DNA of 64,000 nucleotides from Zhengitettix transpicula (GCA_037074705.1 CM073592.1:28554629-28618628); one strand, 5' to 3'; numbered from the stretch's first letter, positions 12,050 to 26,300 are shown. The notes: generated by a model not told the origin, from the letters alone. A program made the numbers and translations.

Positions 12050-12840
12050 CAATGAGTACCTTTTAAATTTAATTATTAAACACACAAACGGCAGACTAAA
12101 CAAAATCCAACATCCTACTGTCAATCGTCCCCAAACACCTCAAGCCAAATTTCTTCTCCTACTCCCTTAAATTTCTACACCTCAAATTTGTCCAAATATT
12201 CAAAGAATATCAAATATCCATCCTTCACAGATCCGCTAATACCATTTCCTTCTTGATTAAAAACCACAAGGACCCACTTGACACCTACAGCAAACATTTT
12301 TTTTTTAAAAAAATCTCTTGCTCTAATTGTAATTCATGCTACGTAGGGCGAACAAAACGTTTCCTTAATACATATGTCTAATATCAAACTTCTTATTGAT
12401 AAACAATCTGTAGTATCCAAACATACCATAAATTCTAAACATACATTTGATTGGCAAAATGCTAAAATTTTAGACATTGACACCAGGTACAATTCCAGAG
12501 ACGCTTCACATTAAATCCAACACCACAGCTATTAATGTACAGACACTATGAAACTCAATAATTGCTATGATCCCTTATTTTTACGCTAAACCTTCTGTTT
12601 CCCCATTGTCGTTGCTCCCTTATTGTTACGGTAGCCCTCCGGCTCTTCCATTGTCGTTGCGTTTTGAATGTTGTCAACTGACTTGTGCAGTTGTGTTTCT
12701 CTAGGCTCTTCTTAACACCTGACGAAAGGAACAAGGATCCCAGAAACGTTGTGTGATATTCATATTACCCTTTTTTGTCTGTATTGGCTATCTTTCTTAT
12801 TGATTTTTACAATCATCCTTGCCGGCGAAGGCCATAAGGA
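12050..12840 (+). mobile_element. Penelope-like retroelement remnant (3' part)
   Basis: A decayed coding part with a GIY-YIG-type endonuclease relic (12255-12530) is followed by a non-coding 3' part ending near TGTCTGTATTGGCTATC. The 3' part carries the segment CTGACGA...CAGAAACG (12719-12747). This resembles the hammerhead-ribozyme core (CUGANGA ... GAAA) that is known in terminal repeats of Penelope-like elements. The same 3' segment recurs at 31445-31660 and 35819-35955. Penelope assignment rests on the endonuclease relic; the ribozyme reading is inference. Confidence 0.65.
12255..12530 (+). pseudogene. GIY-YIG endonuclease relic of a Penelope-like element
   Basis: The plus-strand frame reads DPLDTYSKH, then KISCSNCNSCYVGRTKRFL, then a stop. 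After a phase change comes VVSKHTINSKHTFDWQNAK with ILDIDTRYNSRD. The order 'KI.C..C...YVG.T.R' followed by a 'H......FDW.N.KIL......R' block is that of the C-terminal GIY-YIG endonuclease of Penelope-like reverse transcriptases. Stops and a frameshift show that it is dead. The reverse-transcriptase part upstream (about 12050-12250) is too decayed to read with confidence. Confidence 0.7.
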
Positions 12841-13479
12841 CACTAACATTCAGAACTTTAAATATGTGTAAAATATTGCAAATCTAAGTTTATGGCATGC
12901 AATTAATAAATACATGTCAACTGCTTACAGTGATGTAGAATTTATACGAAAAGAAAAAGGACAACAAATCACAGCAATCAAGATAAAATGGAAAGTAACA
13001 AATAAATAAACATCAGCCAATTTTAAGTCAGAAAAAAGAATTTATTATAAATTAACAACGTATTCATCGCTTAATTTTGCGACCTCATGAGGTTCAAGTT
13101 TAAAACTCCAAAAAGAACAAAACATTTACAGAATTATTAGAATAACATTTTTAAGAAACAAATTTGGCAGATAAAAAAATATATAAATTGTGTTAGACTT
13201 AGAAAAAATTTATGTTGACTTCCGTGTACAATTTAAAACGAGAACGAACAGTAAAAATTAATATGCAATGTTGGGGGTGCGGTTAAAAATAGAAACATGT
13301 TAGGATTTGAAATTATAACAATATATAAATTAAACCTTACAAAAGCAAACTGTCATAAATTTCATTCAAATTGTTAGTGTAATTTTTTATGTTAATAATT
13401 GTTTCATAGTATTTTATGTACAGCGTTTCTTTCATTAATCAATAAAAGTAATTAAAATTGGCTGTTGTTTATTTATTTA
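12841..13479. other. Non-coding sequence, nothing recognised
   Basis: AT-rich DNA with no open frame of note and no repeat match seen within the window. Confidence 0.4.
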
Positions 13480-14073
13480 CTAGCTGGGTTACCGGCGTTG
13501 CTCGTGTACTTATTTATATAAACTCGAAAAAGTATTTAATTGAATCCTTAAATATATTCCTTGAGTACTTCAGGATATAATCGTCACTCAGTCTTCATAC
13601 ATTACGAAATATTACATTGATGAAATTGTTAGCTAGACTCACAACTAATACAGCGCGAAAATTAACTTACATTTTCCGCAAGGATGGTAAAGTAATTCGT
13701 ATTCTTCTTTATTACCATTCGATGGAATATTGCTGTATAAAATTATACTTTTTATTTAAAGAAAATATTTCTGCTTTATTTAATTCCCAATAAAGGAGAT
13801 ATTTCCTTTGTTCGTTGCGTAGTAACGTCTTTCTCTCGCGTGACGTCATTGTCTCTTGGCGCGCAGTAATTTAATATTTAATGATCACGGTTTTTAATTA
13901 TAATTCTTTCCACATGTATGCTAGGCGTTTCTCACCCTCACAGTACCGGTTCTCGATTTTGGCAGAATACGTATACCAATTTTTGTTGCATTCTGTCCAC
14001 GCGATAAAATTTGTATAAAGAACAACGTAAATACATACATACAAATATACATCCTTTTTTATTATATAGATTA
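13480..14073 (+). repeat. Unclassified interspersed repeat, copy A (longest)
   Basis: Starts near TAGCTGGGTTACCGGCGTTG, ends near TTTATTATATAGATTA, and contains blocks such as TTAACTTACATTTTCCGCAA and CACGCGATAAAATTTGTATA. Parts recur at about 39240-39655 and 44795-45200. The opening resembles a conserved start seen in repeats of many insects, but I cannot name the class. No coding capacity is visible. Confidence 0.65.
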
Positions 14074-14468
14074 GTTTTATCAAAAGTCAGGATACATATT
14101 TATATAATGGAAAGTAATTTAATCTGAAACGTATTTAAAAGTCCAGTGGTCATATCAGAATGTTCAAGAATATGTAGAATGTCAGTTCAAAATGATCGGG
14201 TATTTTATCCTTTCGATGATTAGAAGTACAAATTACATTTCTGTATTATATATGCATGCATACGTATTTTAAGAAAAAAAATTGACGTGATGAATGAAAG
14301 TAACCTCTTAATCACAATCGTTGATAAAACTTCAATTTTCCAGTAGGACTTCTCAATGATCGAATAGTGATTTATTCCACTTGTCCGATATAACTTCATG
14401 AGATGTTCCATATAAATTACAAAAAAAAACATTTAAACCGTACCTGAAAGTGATTTCTTACATTTCAG

Positions 14469-17400
14469 GTTCTCACCACGGCTGTACGTCCGTTCCCGGG
14501 TCTCGAAGTCAGGGTCTGGAGCTAAGGCGGCTTTCGTTAGCAGAAGAAGCGACAGAGGAAGAGGCGAGGAGGTCGCGAAGCCTCGATGGCGACACGTTGT
14601 CCAACCAGCTTCCTGGGAAGGTTATTATTAATTACTTAAAATACCAAAGGTTTATTGACGCAAATAAATATCAACAAACAACTTCCAAATTTCGGTCTCA
14701 AAAAGAGAAATTGATTTTCGGACCCCAAGTCTCCAGATGTCGTCATCAAGGTCTTGAGTGGAAAATACTTATTAATCTTAGTTACTGTAAATACGCCTCA
14801 AACAGAGCTTTTTAAATTTACAATTAAGTACGAATCTTTTTTTCTTTCAATTATCAAAATACAGTATTTATACTGTTACCTGTAAATATGGTTTTTATTT
14901 GCAACTAAACTTCTGTCAGACTTTGTTCATCATATCAGACATATGTTCAAATGTTTCATTATCTATTTCCCTTCTTAATTTCTGAATATCAAAATAATTG
15001 AGTAATTTAAAAAACACTTCATGGACCACAGCAACCTGCTAGATTGGATCTCGACCATTCCAAGAGTGAAGATTTTAAAAAAGTAATTAATTTATAACGA
15101 CCCTTTATAATTATACCCTGTTCCCTAAAAAGGGAGCTAGTAACGTATTCACCTTGATCAGTTTGTGTGTGCGATTCAATATTGGTTTCTTTAAAGGACG
15201 TGTCTCCGTTGTCAAAAAGCCCGAGCGGCAAAGCTCACAGGACGCCCTGGGGAAAAGTCAAAGATATTATAATCCAGACTCGCAAGGATAGCTTGAAAAG
15301 ACGAACTGGAGACCAGGAGACCGGCGACAGCGTTCCTTCGGACTTGGACAGTGATGCCCTGGTGAGAGATTCTCATTGTGATTTAGCATGGACCTAAGTT
15401 AAAGTTGCGTTGATCAATTTCCGTTACTCGATTAAACATGTACATTATTTGTTTTCGATTAATCCTCACGTTGCTTGTTGTCGACCAATTGATTCCTTGT
15501 AAAACCCCCGTTAGAAGGCTTCTTTGAGTTACTCACCCGCATTAAATATTTTACTGACCTCTGCCGCTACTCCAAGTTCAATAAAGATGTCAATATAATT
15601 CAGAATTACTCAATGATTATTTGAATTAAGTTTCAGCTGAAAGATTATGTCTCAGCTCCTGCATTTATAATTGATTAATTTTTTTCCCCTCTGACGGAAT
15701 CCTGTCATTCCATCTGTTTTGCTTCTACTCTCATTGTTGGCTGTTGGAGTTTCTCAAGTTACAGTAACTCTAAGTTAGCCAGATATTGAGGTCAGACGTT
15801 TCCATGAGTGTTAAATGAGATATTTTACCTAGGTGAAACGTGCCGCTCCGAGGTTGACTCTGACTTTGCCATCCAGTGAAGAACTTCGAAGTCCAACGCC
15901 TCAAGACAGGCTTCATAAAACCTCAACGTCCTCGTCTGCTGCAGAAGACGAAGACCGTCGAACGCATGTAAATTTTGATTGATAGCTTTAAAAAATAAAA
16001 TCATCCTGTTTGTAAAGATTTTTACTTCCGGACGAAACAACTAATAAAATAAATATTTTCCAAGTCATACAGAGTCATGCTTAGGAGATTTTCCATAGGC
16101 TTCTAGAGAAGACTCGAGGTCCTGTGCTGTTTTGTTCAGTTCAGATGTATTTAAAATCCAAAATTTTAAGACGGACCGAGTTTTGAATATGACTGAAGAG
16201 ATTAGAAAATACTAATTTTGCTTTGTAATTGCTCAATTATCAAAAGGTTACATATTTTTAAAACTGAAGCTGCCAATTTTTTTATATTTGATAATTTCAT
16301 AACCACATTCGTTAATCCCTGTGAAGGTCTCGGCATCACCTCCAACGAATCGGAGGCATTCATCAAAGTGGACGAAGGTGAAGAAAGCATTTCTCACAGC
16401 TCGTCAGGAAGACATGGGATCAGGACCTAACAGTCCGAGGGATACTACCAGCTTCGTTTTTCCTCAAAACGGTAAGACATTAATATAACATTATTTTTGT
16501 TACTTCTGAATTTGAGCCTCATTGCCCAGTGTTTGTTATGGCCGCAATTTTCCTCAAATCTACCACCCAGACAAATTTGATCCTCCTCGACGCAACAGTG
16601 AATGAAAATATGTCCTCTTCGATTTAAATAATTATTCTAAGTAATATGCTAGGATTTGGCAATTAATCATTAAACGATATTAATTTTATAACAAACCAAT
16701 TATCATAAGATGGACCTTTTTGACTTTATTAAATTTACCGCTACCCAGGAGTCCTCCAATTCAGGTTGTACCTCACAACAATGACTAAATGCGTCGCTTC
16801 CGAAATTCAACTACAACCAATCTGATTTTTGCTTCATACCTCTAATTCATTGCTTGTTTTCCACCTCAATACCCAATAAATAGGTCTATGACTCTATTTC
16901 GTCATCTCTCTACTAATCTCTAATTTCATTGTATTTTAGTGTGGTTAATTAATCCTCAAATTAATTTCACTTTACCATTAAAGTAGATTTCCATTCATTC
17001 AAAAGGCAGTTTTACATCCAAATATTTGAATATATTTTATCCTCCTCTGAAATTTTGTTATATACTTCATCACTTTTTCACGATATAAATAAAGCGGTAT
17101 TAGACTTTTTATGTATAATATAGTTCGTTAGGAAACATATTTTCACATTTTTTAGCACTTTTATGAGTAATTTGGTGGTGAAAAATCATAATTATAGTTT
17201 CAGTTTAATTCTGAATATTTCATCATTGAGAATAGATGGAACGTCTCACATTCCCTTAAGAAGAAATCAACGCTGTAGAACTATGGTATTATACGATTAA
17301 TGAGCATTTTTTAGCGTCTCAACTTGAAGGCAGTCTCAAAGTTTGTCATTCGATTATATTAAAGATTTCCTAGTTTCGTTCACCTCCCAGTTAATTTTCA

Positions 17401-20400
17401 ATTCTCCTGTAGTAATACGTCGGTAATCAATTATTATCCCAAGAAATTTACGCAGTTTCCCATATATGTCAGGGTGAGTGATGCATTCCATTTCCTTTCC
17501 GTCACCTATCCTTCTTATTAGAATCAAGCTTTTCATTTAGCTGAAAATTTCCAATTACAGGCGATTCAGAGGAAGTGGCGCCGGTTGCAGACTCGACCAA
17601 CAACAATATTCAGGCAGAAATACAACGCAGCTACGAGGAGCTCCAGCAGAAACTCAGTCTAGAGTTTCACAACAAATTGGCCGAGTGGGAACGCATCAAA
17701 GGCGTTCCTTCAGCCAGTCAGCCGGTCGCCCAATATTGCGGGGAGACGTCCGTGTTGATTCCCGACCACCCGCTGCTCAGGACCCCTCAGGACAAGTGTT
17801 TCCGTCGGAAGATGGAGGAGTGGGAGCGCTTGAAGCAGCAGAACAAACAGCACGACCATCTTTCGGCAGATTTCCGGAAGAAGCTGAACGAGTGGCAGCG
17901 TCTGAAGAAGGTTGAACCAAAAGGTCGGCGGCAGCTGTGGGAACGGAGGGAGAGGGCCTTGTCGGCAGGGGACAGCGAGGAGAGCCCCAGGACGGCCAGG
18001 AAGGGCAAGGATAAGGAACTTATGTGGTTGGAGAAAGAACTGCACAAAATAGCCAGAGAGAAGCAACGGTTGGAACGTGAGAGAGACAAGTTCCTGCAAA
18101 GAGAGGCAAGGTGAGACTCGTGTTCCTCAAAAAAATGAGACGAACTGATGGAAATGTTATGTTTGCTTTGTCAGTCTTACACCATATAGCAGACGTTCCG
18201 TATTAAAGTTTTAAAAATATTTAACATCTTTTTTATACTGTTATTGCTCTAATCCTACAATTCCATTATATTCTCAGTCGCAGTTAACAGTAGCTCTGGT
18301 TAAGTATGAAAAGTGTCTTTGTTCTATGCCTTATTGTATTACACGATTTTCTGCGAGGTCTATTCTCTCGCAGGCAGAACCTTTTAGGAGAGATACGAAG
18401 GGGCTACCTCTCGGTATGCCTTTTCCTCTCCGTTTTGGAACTAAGGTTCCCACAAGCCGAGGCACCTCGGCCTGTTCTGAGAGGTGAATGTTTCGGGGTC
18501 ACAGACCTTGGGCATACGGTAAGAGTTGTCCACTATTCCCATTGGAATAGTCGGCCAGCTGCCTCCTAAACTGGTCGTCCCCACAGCAAACTCCTCTCCC
18601 GCTATCGGAAGGGCGTGGGACAAGTACCCAATGCCCGACCTACCCGATGCAGGTTTTCCTAGGATTTTCCTTGCATTTCTTTAGGCGAATGCCGGGTAGG
18701 ATCCTTAAACCATAGCCCGGGGGCCCTAGTAACCCTTGGCTACCTTTCTCTACCCTTCCGCATCCCCCCTTTCAAATCCCTTCCGATGCTATTAAAGGGG
18801 AGTTGCCCAATGTGGATCACCCTCATGTAGCCTGTGGCCCTAAAAAAAAATATGCCTTATTCTCTCACTGGTTTTTTGAACTAAGGTTCTCACAAGCCGA
18901 GGCACCTCGGCATGTTTTGAGAGTTATATGTTCCGGGATCGCAGACCTTGGGCATACGGAAATAGTTCTCCGCTATTCCTATTGGAATAGTCGGTCAGCT
19001 GCCTCCTAAACTGGTCAATGCGCGGGGAAGGAAATGCTTCGAACCCACAGAAAACTCCTCTCTCGCCATCGGAAGGGAGCGGGACAAGTACCAAATGCCC
19101 GACCTACCTGATGCAGGTTTTCCTAGGGTTTTTTCCTGCATCACTTTTAGACTAATTCCGGATAGGATCCTTAAACTATAGCCCGTGTGGCCCTAGTTAA
19201 CCCTTCCGCATGCGCCCTTTGATATTCCTTCCTATTCTATTAAAGAGGAGTTGCCACCACGATGATTACACTCATGTACCATGTGACTTAGCTTATTTTA
19301 AGTATATATGATTTGAAACTTAAAATACACATTCACTCTTCGTTTTGAAGCCAAATTTTGAAGTATTGTACAGCGTACAGTGTTCGTATTGTTGTAGCTC
19401 AAATTGCTAGAATTTCCAACAGTTGAATTAGCCTAGTTTAGTACACACGAACTCGAATTTATTCTACGTTAATAGTCAACTGTTGCAAATTATGGTAACC
19501 AAAAAGTTTCATTGCGGATTTTACAGTTCATAGCATTTGCTTGGCTGTAATGCGGTTTGTAATATTACTGCTCATGCACCAGATGGTTCATTATGGAGAA
19601 TAATCGTTTGTAATTTGGTCTGTAATCTACTGGCGAAATTCTTATTACAGGTTGGAGCGCATGCGTCGTGCCATGAGATCTGGACACGAAGTACTGGTGC
19701 AGACGTCAACGGGAAGTTTCCGGTTCCACGGAATTTCAGAGACTTTCACTCGGAGGCTCTACGAATGGGAACAGGCCCGCGGCATCGGCCCAGAGGACTC
19801 GACTTTCGCGTTGCTGGACCCTGGCTACAGGCCTCAGCCAGTCCCGAAAGGTACTTCGCTTTACAATGAGAACCCCCAGCTTGCCGGGGGGAGGGGAGGG
19901 GGGAACAAAACAGTATTAAAAAAAGAGGGTCCCATGTTACGACCACTCGTCTCTATCGACCTGTATTACTTTTCCAGTTGGTCAAGATGGCTCCGACGGT
20001 CCATTATTGTCACGTTCCAAGTCAGCTGGGAGCGTCACGAACATGACAAACACCCTCACGAGACAAGCATCCAGTTTGTCTCTAAACGATGTGGAAGCTC
20101 TCGAGGCGGCCACTCTAGAAGGTAACTACCATCTTAAACGCTGCTTGTACCCAGAAGCCGAAAAAAAAATCATGCGAAACTTACATGGTATAATTGTTAT
20201 TATAGAGGGTGACTAAGAAGCGTTGGTATGAAAAGAAACAAAAGTAAAACCGAAAGTCTACGCACCATGGGTCCAGAAATGTTTCGCTTGCGGAGTATTG
20301 GTCAATATATTATAGGTGAAAAGAGCAAACTGAAGTAATCAAGAAACTGTAAGTGAATATATTCAAATAGACCGGATGTTGTGTTATAAAATGGTTGACA

Positions 20401-21407
20401 GTAAAATTGAAAAACGAATCTTCGTTTTAATTTCACATTTGGAGGTTTCACGTGGGATCCACGTCACCACAATAGGGTGACAGCAAATTGTCATTGACAG
20501 CGGATGGGCTCTGCTGAATCTTGAAAGTTTGCCAGCTTTAGAATAGAAAGAGTTTTTTTTTTATTTGTTGACAAAGGTAAGGAAGTAATTACTTGACAGT
20601 GAGAAAGAGTAAAACCGCCCTTTCAAACTTTTTTTTCTATCCCACCATATCCGTCAAATTAATTTTGCGATCTACTTGAAATTAATTCTTCCAAATTTTT
20701 GTTGCCTTCTTCTAAAAATTTAAACAATTTTCCGATGTGCAACAAAAATCTGCTCATTTTTTTAACAACGTAAGAAATTAAAATTGAAAGCAGTTGGACG
20801 AAACACGCATGTGAGCTGTGATATTTAATCACTGTTATTTATGAATAATACTTATTATTGATAGCAATATATTCACAACATTGGACACTGTTACAGAATC
20901 TTGGGAATAATTTACGTATCATACACTACAATCAGTCATTAAAGATGAAGATAATAAGTCAGTGTTGTTTATGCCAAAAAAATGTATTAATATATTGTAG
21001 TATTCATTTTAATATAATAATAATTTTTTTTTTAGGGCAATAGGCTACATGAGGGTAATCCACTTAGGGCAACTCCCCTTTAATAGCATAGGAAGGGATT
21101 TGAAAGGGGGGATGCGGAAGGGTAGAGGAAGGTAGCCAAGGGTTAACTAGGGCCCCCGGGCTATATTTTAAGGATCCTACCCGGCATTCGCCTAAAGGAA
21201 TGCAGGGAAAACCTTAGAAAAACCTGCATCGGGTAGGTCTGGCATTGGGTACTTGTCCCACGCCCTTCCGATAGCGGGAGAGGAGTTTGCTGTGGGGATG
21301 CAGCTTACCCCTCGCCATGCCTTGGCCTGTTTAGGAGGCAGCTGGCCGACTATTCCAATAGGAATAGCGGACAACTCTTGCCGTAATATAATAATAAAAG
21401 CCCCACG

Positions 21408-21483
<76 letters not shown>

Positions 21484-23342
21484 AACAAATTAATAAAATA
21501 TAACTCACGTTGGAGTGTCAATTTAATGTGATAAATAATTTAAAGAAATGATGCCACCACGATGTGGATAATTAAAGGGATTTATCCATCAATTTTAACA
21601 ACTTTTAAAGATAAAACATTTAATATAAATTTCTATTTATTTTGGGTTCCGCACACAAACTATTAAATAACTGCCACAGATTTTAAAAAAATTCCTAATT
21701 CTTCAGGGCCGCTTATTGGGACTCTGATAGTTACAGTAATTTGTAATTATCACCAGATCAAAGGAAAACCAAAATTTTACAAAATTAATAATTATATTTA
21801 CAAGAAAATGTGAACATATAAATAATCTAAATAAATCTGAAATCTACAGAAATTTAAAGAAATCTGGAGGTACGAAATTTTTATACCAGATTTATTTTAC
21901 GTACCAGGTTATCAGAGCCGCTTTCATACCACAGTGCTTTATACACTTTACTAGGTTTTTAATGGAAATTTTATTTAACAGACCATTCACTGTTCCCAAC
22001 GTAAATCAGCAAACATCGTCGACTGACTATTTTGTCTCAGTATCACACATGTTGCCGACAACAATAGAGACTGGAAACATTCCAATCTCCGCATTCTTGC
22101 GCCACGCTGACTGTTGCTTGCAATGATATGGTCTCAATATTACGCCGACAATACAAATATTAAAGAAATTATAAAAAAATCATTTTATTAAACATTGGTG
22201 GTTTCTACAATATATACAATATATATATATATATATATATATCTGGTCGGGACTCTGTTTGCATGTATTAGCTCTAGAATTACCACAGTTATCCAAGTAA
22301 CGTGGGTACGATCTAAGGAACCATAACTGATTTAATGAGCCATTCGCGGTTTCACCTTAATGTGGCTTGCACTGAGACATGCATGGCTTAATCTTTGAGA
22401 CAAGCATATGACTACTGGCAGGATCAACCAGGGAGCTGCTCCGTATATGTATATATATATATTATAATATGCTTACTTATTTATGTGTTGACATTTAAAT
22501 AAAATACACTATTAACTTTAAACAATAAACAAAATTTATTATGCCAAATTTAAAACAATTATTCAAAATACAAAATATATTTGGGATCTCAGGGTCTTGA
22601 ACTGGGTTTGATAATGGCAGAATTTAAACAATCAAAGAACACAAAATTTACATTTACTTTATAAGGAAATTGATGCGTCTAAACATAGACGAAATTTATT
22701 AATGAAGAAATTTATACCAAAAGATTGAGTTTAAACAATTTAATTTTATCAATAATTAAAAAACGATCTGAAGTTTATCTTTTAAAATGGTTTACAATAA
22801 TTTTAAGGTTTTCTTTCTACTTACGGCAGCCCAAGATTCACATTAAATTTTCGTAGCACAATGGTGGGGTTTTCACAGATTCTAATTATTCACAGACTCT
22901 AATTATTCACAGACTCTAATTATCATAGTTTGTCGGTTGGTTTAAAATGAATTGGTTGATTCTCGATGATTTACTGAAACCTGGATTTGTAGATCTCGTG
23001 AGTCATGTTGGAAAAGCAACTCACTAGTTTGGTCTGTGGACTGAAGATTGCTTTACTTGTTGCAATTTGATGTAACAGCGTACTTATTACCGGAACACAT
23101 TCTTTCGTTCCTTAAATTAAACCTCTTTTATTCTCGCTGCTGACTGACAAAACTGTTCAAACTTTTCGTGAATTAGACTTTCGATCTGTTCTCCTCGCCG
23201 CTTACTGACCAACTGTGTCTGTTCGTCCTCCTAATTTTGAGCGCGTAAATCCTCTCCCCACCATTCAACAATACTCTCCTTTCATTGTCGGTTTGTTGTG
23301 GCGTCCGCTACCTCTACCTCTCCAATTCAACTTTTCAATTAG

Positions 23343-23390
<48 letters not shown>

Positions 23391-26300
23391 AACTCAAGAT
23401 ACATATTATTTACATTCAAAATGTAGTACCATTTGCATGTTTTTCGATGCGAAATATATGTCCACAAAATAATTTAAAATTATTTTTTAACAGTTGTACA
23501 AAACTGAATATTAAGTAATATATAAAAGCTGAATGTACGTGTCGCCCTTTTCCGATATTGATGAATGTAGTAACACCAGTTTCGATTATTAAATAATATA
23601 GTAGTCGTTATTACACTTGTCCAAGAAAGTTAACTTGAACTTGTTGACCGTGCCCCCTGATGAGTGGTGGCTACTTAGCCGCAATCAAGCGCCTTCTCCT
23701 CCACCAATATTGCATCTACTAATTAAAAAAATTATTTAAATTTTTGACAGCAATTTATGACCAATTTTTAGTGTAGTGAAAACAACAATGGTATTGTTTT
23801 TACCAGTACTCGTACCTCTAAAAGGCTTGTTCATGAGCTATGTTTTGTCTCTAGGACATTAATTAGCTTGAAGTACATGTACATTGTCTTGATTTTGTCC
23901 TGTTTGAAAGCTAACCATATTTTTAACAGTTTTAACATTTTTCGGCAGCAGAAGCTCGAGCGATCTCGGATCCACATCTGCGGTCGGACGCCACCACGGA
24001 CGACGAAGAGGGTCCGTCAGCTGTCATCGTGGACGTGGAGGACGAGGTTGTGGAAACTGCAGCCCCTTTGGCAGCCACCCCCGCCGTCAGAGGACATACA
24101 CCTGTCTACTGTTACGCCCCCAGGGAAGTCGACAGCTTCATCGATTCCAGTGGCAGGTAGTCGCCGACGTTCATAGTTTTCAACTGACCGTTAAAATGCT
24201 TCAAAGTTATCCCTGGCACTCAGGAACAAGAGTTCTCTTTCAACAAAATAGCATAATTACTGACTCTCTCGGGCGATTTTGAAATACAGTATGAGTGTTC
24301 TATGAATAACATGTGTCAAGCCAAAATTAGATATGACGTAGGTTGCGTGGGTGAGTATGGTTGTGTGTATAAAGCTTATCACACAATCATTTTTTAAGCA
24401 AAATTTTCGTCTGTGAAAATGTTACAATCACCTCCGTTATGAAATGGTATAAATGTAAAGAACAAACTACCATTGACCGAGCCAAGCGTGGCATTTCCGA
24501 GGAACTGGGCGCATCAGCGAAATGTGACTCGCGGTCGTATCGTCGGATTTCAAATACAGTCATGCAAATATTTTGTCATCCTTGGTTTGTGCTTTAAGGT
24601 GACCTGTGTTACTTTTCTTGGCTCAGAGTCCTGTGAGGTTTCTAACTTGAGACTCCGATTCATAAACGCTGGACCGATACTTCCAATATCTTCCCTTTTT
24701 CCTGTTTGAGATTATTTCATCACTTACTATCTTAAACCGTCATTTAGTTCCTTTTCTTTGGCTTGACCGAATATTTTTTATTATTTACGTAAATAATAAT
24801 CAGAAAAGTATAATTTCTATAGGCTAATGTGTTACCTTACGAATTAGTCGAATAATTGCAACATACGGGAAGGTTGAGGAGCTGTTGTTTAAGATTGGAG
24901 ATAAATTGGTGTGAGCCTTCTGAATCTCCTGTTGAGTTAAGAGTGGCTGGAGTGTGTATTTCTATTTTTCCGTAGTGCTTGATGATGCGCTCTTTTATGA
25001 CATCCTCGTTCCAGGTTATGACAAGGGCCTTTGCTACGTACCGTGGAGCATCAGTCATGGTTCTGACTTAACTTTGATCGGAATGTTTGAATGTCATACA
25101 TCCTCATTAAATATATTTTTGTAGTCTTTTACCCAAGTTCATTCCAATATATCGTAATATATTTGATTTTGGTATTGTTACACTGTTAAGTGAGACTGCA
25201 AGGCATTCGCCATTTCGTTTATTTTTATTTTCCACTTTCCTGTTCATTCTTGTAGGAGATTCAAGCGATTCAAGATATGCCGAGGTAATTTCTGGGTTTT
25301 TGTATGTCGCTGTCATCGAAAAAAGTGCCAATTATAGTGTCCGTTGTCTGTAAATCCGATGTGTATAGAAGTTGTGGAGTATTGGACCTAAAACGCTGCC
25401 CTGTGGCACGTTCTCGAACAATAATCTGACAGTTCTCCATAAACTCTTGTTCTAAATTTTCAGTCACATTTACTTCATTACCCTTTTCTCAGGCTAGACA
25501 GAATTCTTGAGTGAAAATTTTTTTCTCAAGAGATGCCAACCACCCGCATTACACGTCCGTCGCTCTTGTGAACGACGTAACACAAATAAATAGTCATAAA
25601 AGAATTAACTTGGACTGAAGGGCATGTAAGCGAGTAATCTTGACGATTGTGATTATGGGCAGATACTGGTTTTATATCGATAGAATTAGAAACATAATAC
25701 AATGTAAAAATATAACTCCTAAATTTGAAAAGATGAATCATGACATTGGGACGGCGATACAAAAATATAGGGACAGGAAGAGAATATATCCGTAACAGTG
25801 CGAAAACTAATAAAATTGTAATTATTAATTACCACATATTTAAATATTTAATATGGAAATAACCAATATACAGCTCAAGAGTTAATATTTTACCAACATT
25901 AATTTATTCTGTAAGAAGCATTTGACATACAATTACCAGAGTTGAAACAGTTGTGATTGTATAGTTGTATTCGATTGTCAGTCTTGACTACTTGTTTTTT
26001 CTTCACATACATTTAATGTAATTGAGTGTTAATGTGTTGAATTGTATTACTGTTGAATATACCGAAAACTTCTTACTGAATAAATTAATGTATACCTGAA
26101 AACTCAGGAGCGTATATTGGATATTTCCCTATTATTTAAATTGATCCATTATCTTCTCTAATAACCTCAATTGTATTTAAAAATTATTTTGGGAATGGTT
26201 CTGTGCGTAAATGGACAGCTCCTGGCGTGTGTTATTGAGACTGTCTACTTGATGCACGTTCTTCCATGTACAGGCCTCTGAAGGCAAATTTCTGTATCAT

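Noticed and set aside
21253..21531. 92-codon frame with Tyr-Ile and Arg-Glu runs
   Set aside because: Joins an antisense retroposon fragment to (TA)n and (GA)n microsatellites; not a gene.
22872..22922. Short regular repeats as a possible CRISPR array
   Set aside because: Three direct 17-bp tandem units without spacers in a eukaryotic genome; a simple tandem repeat.
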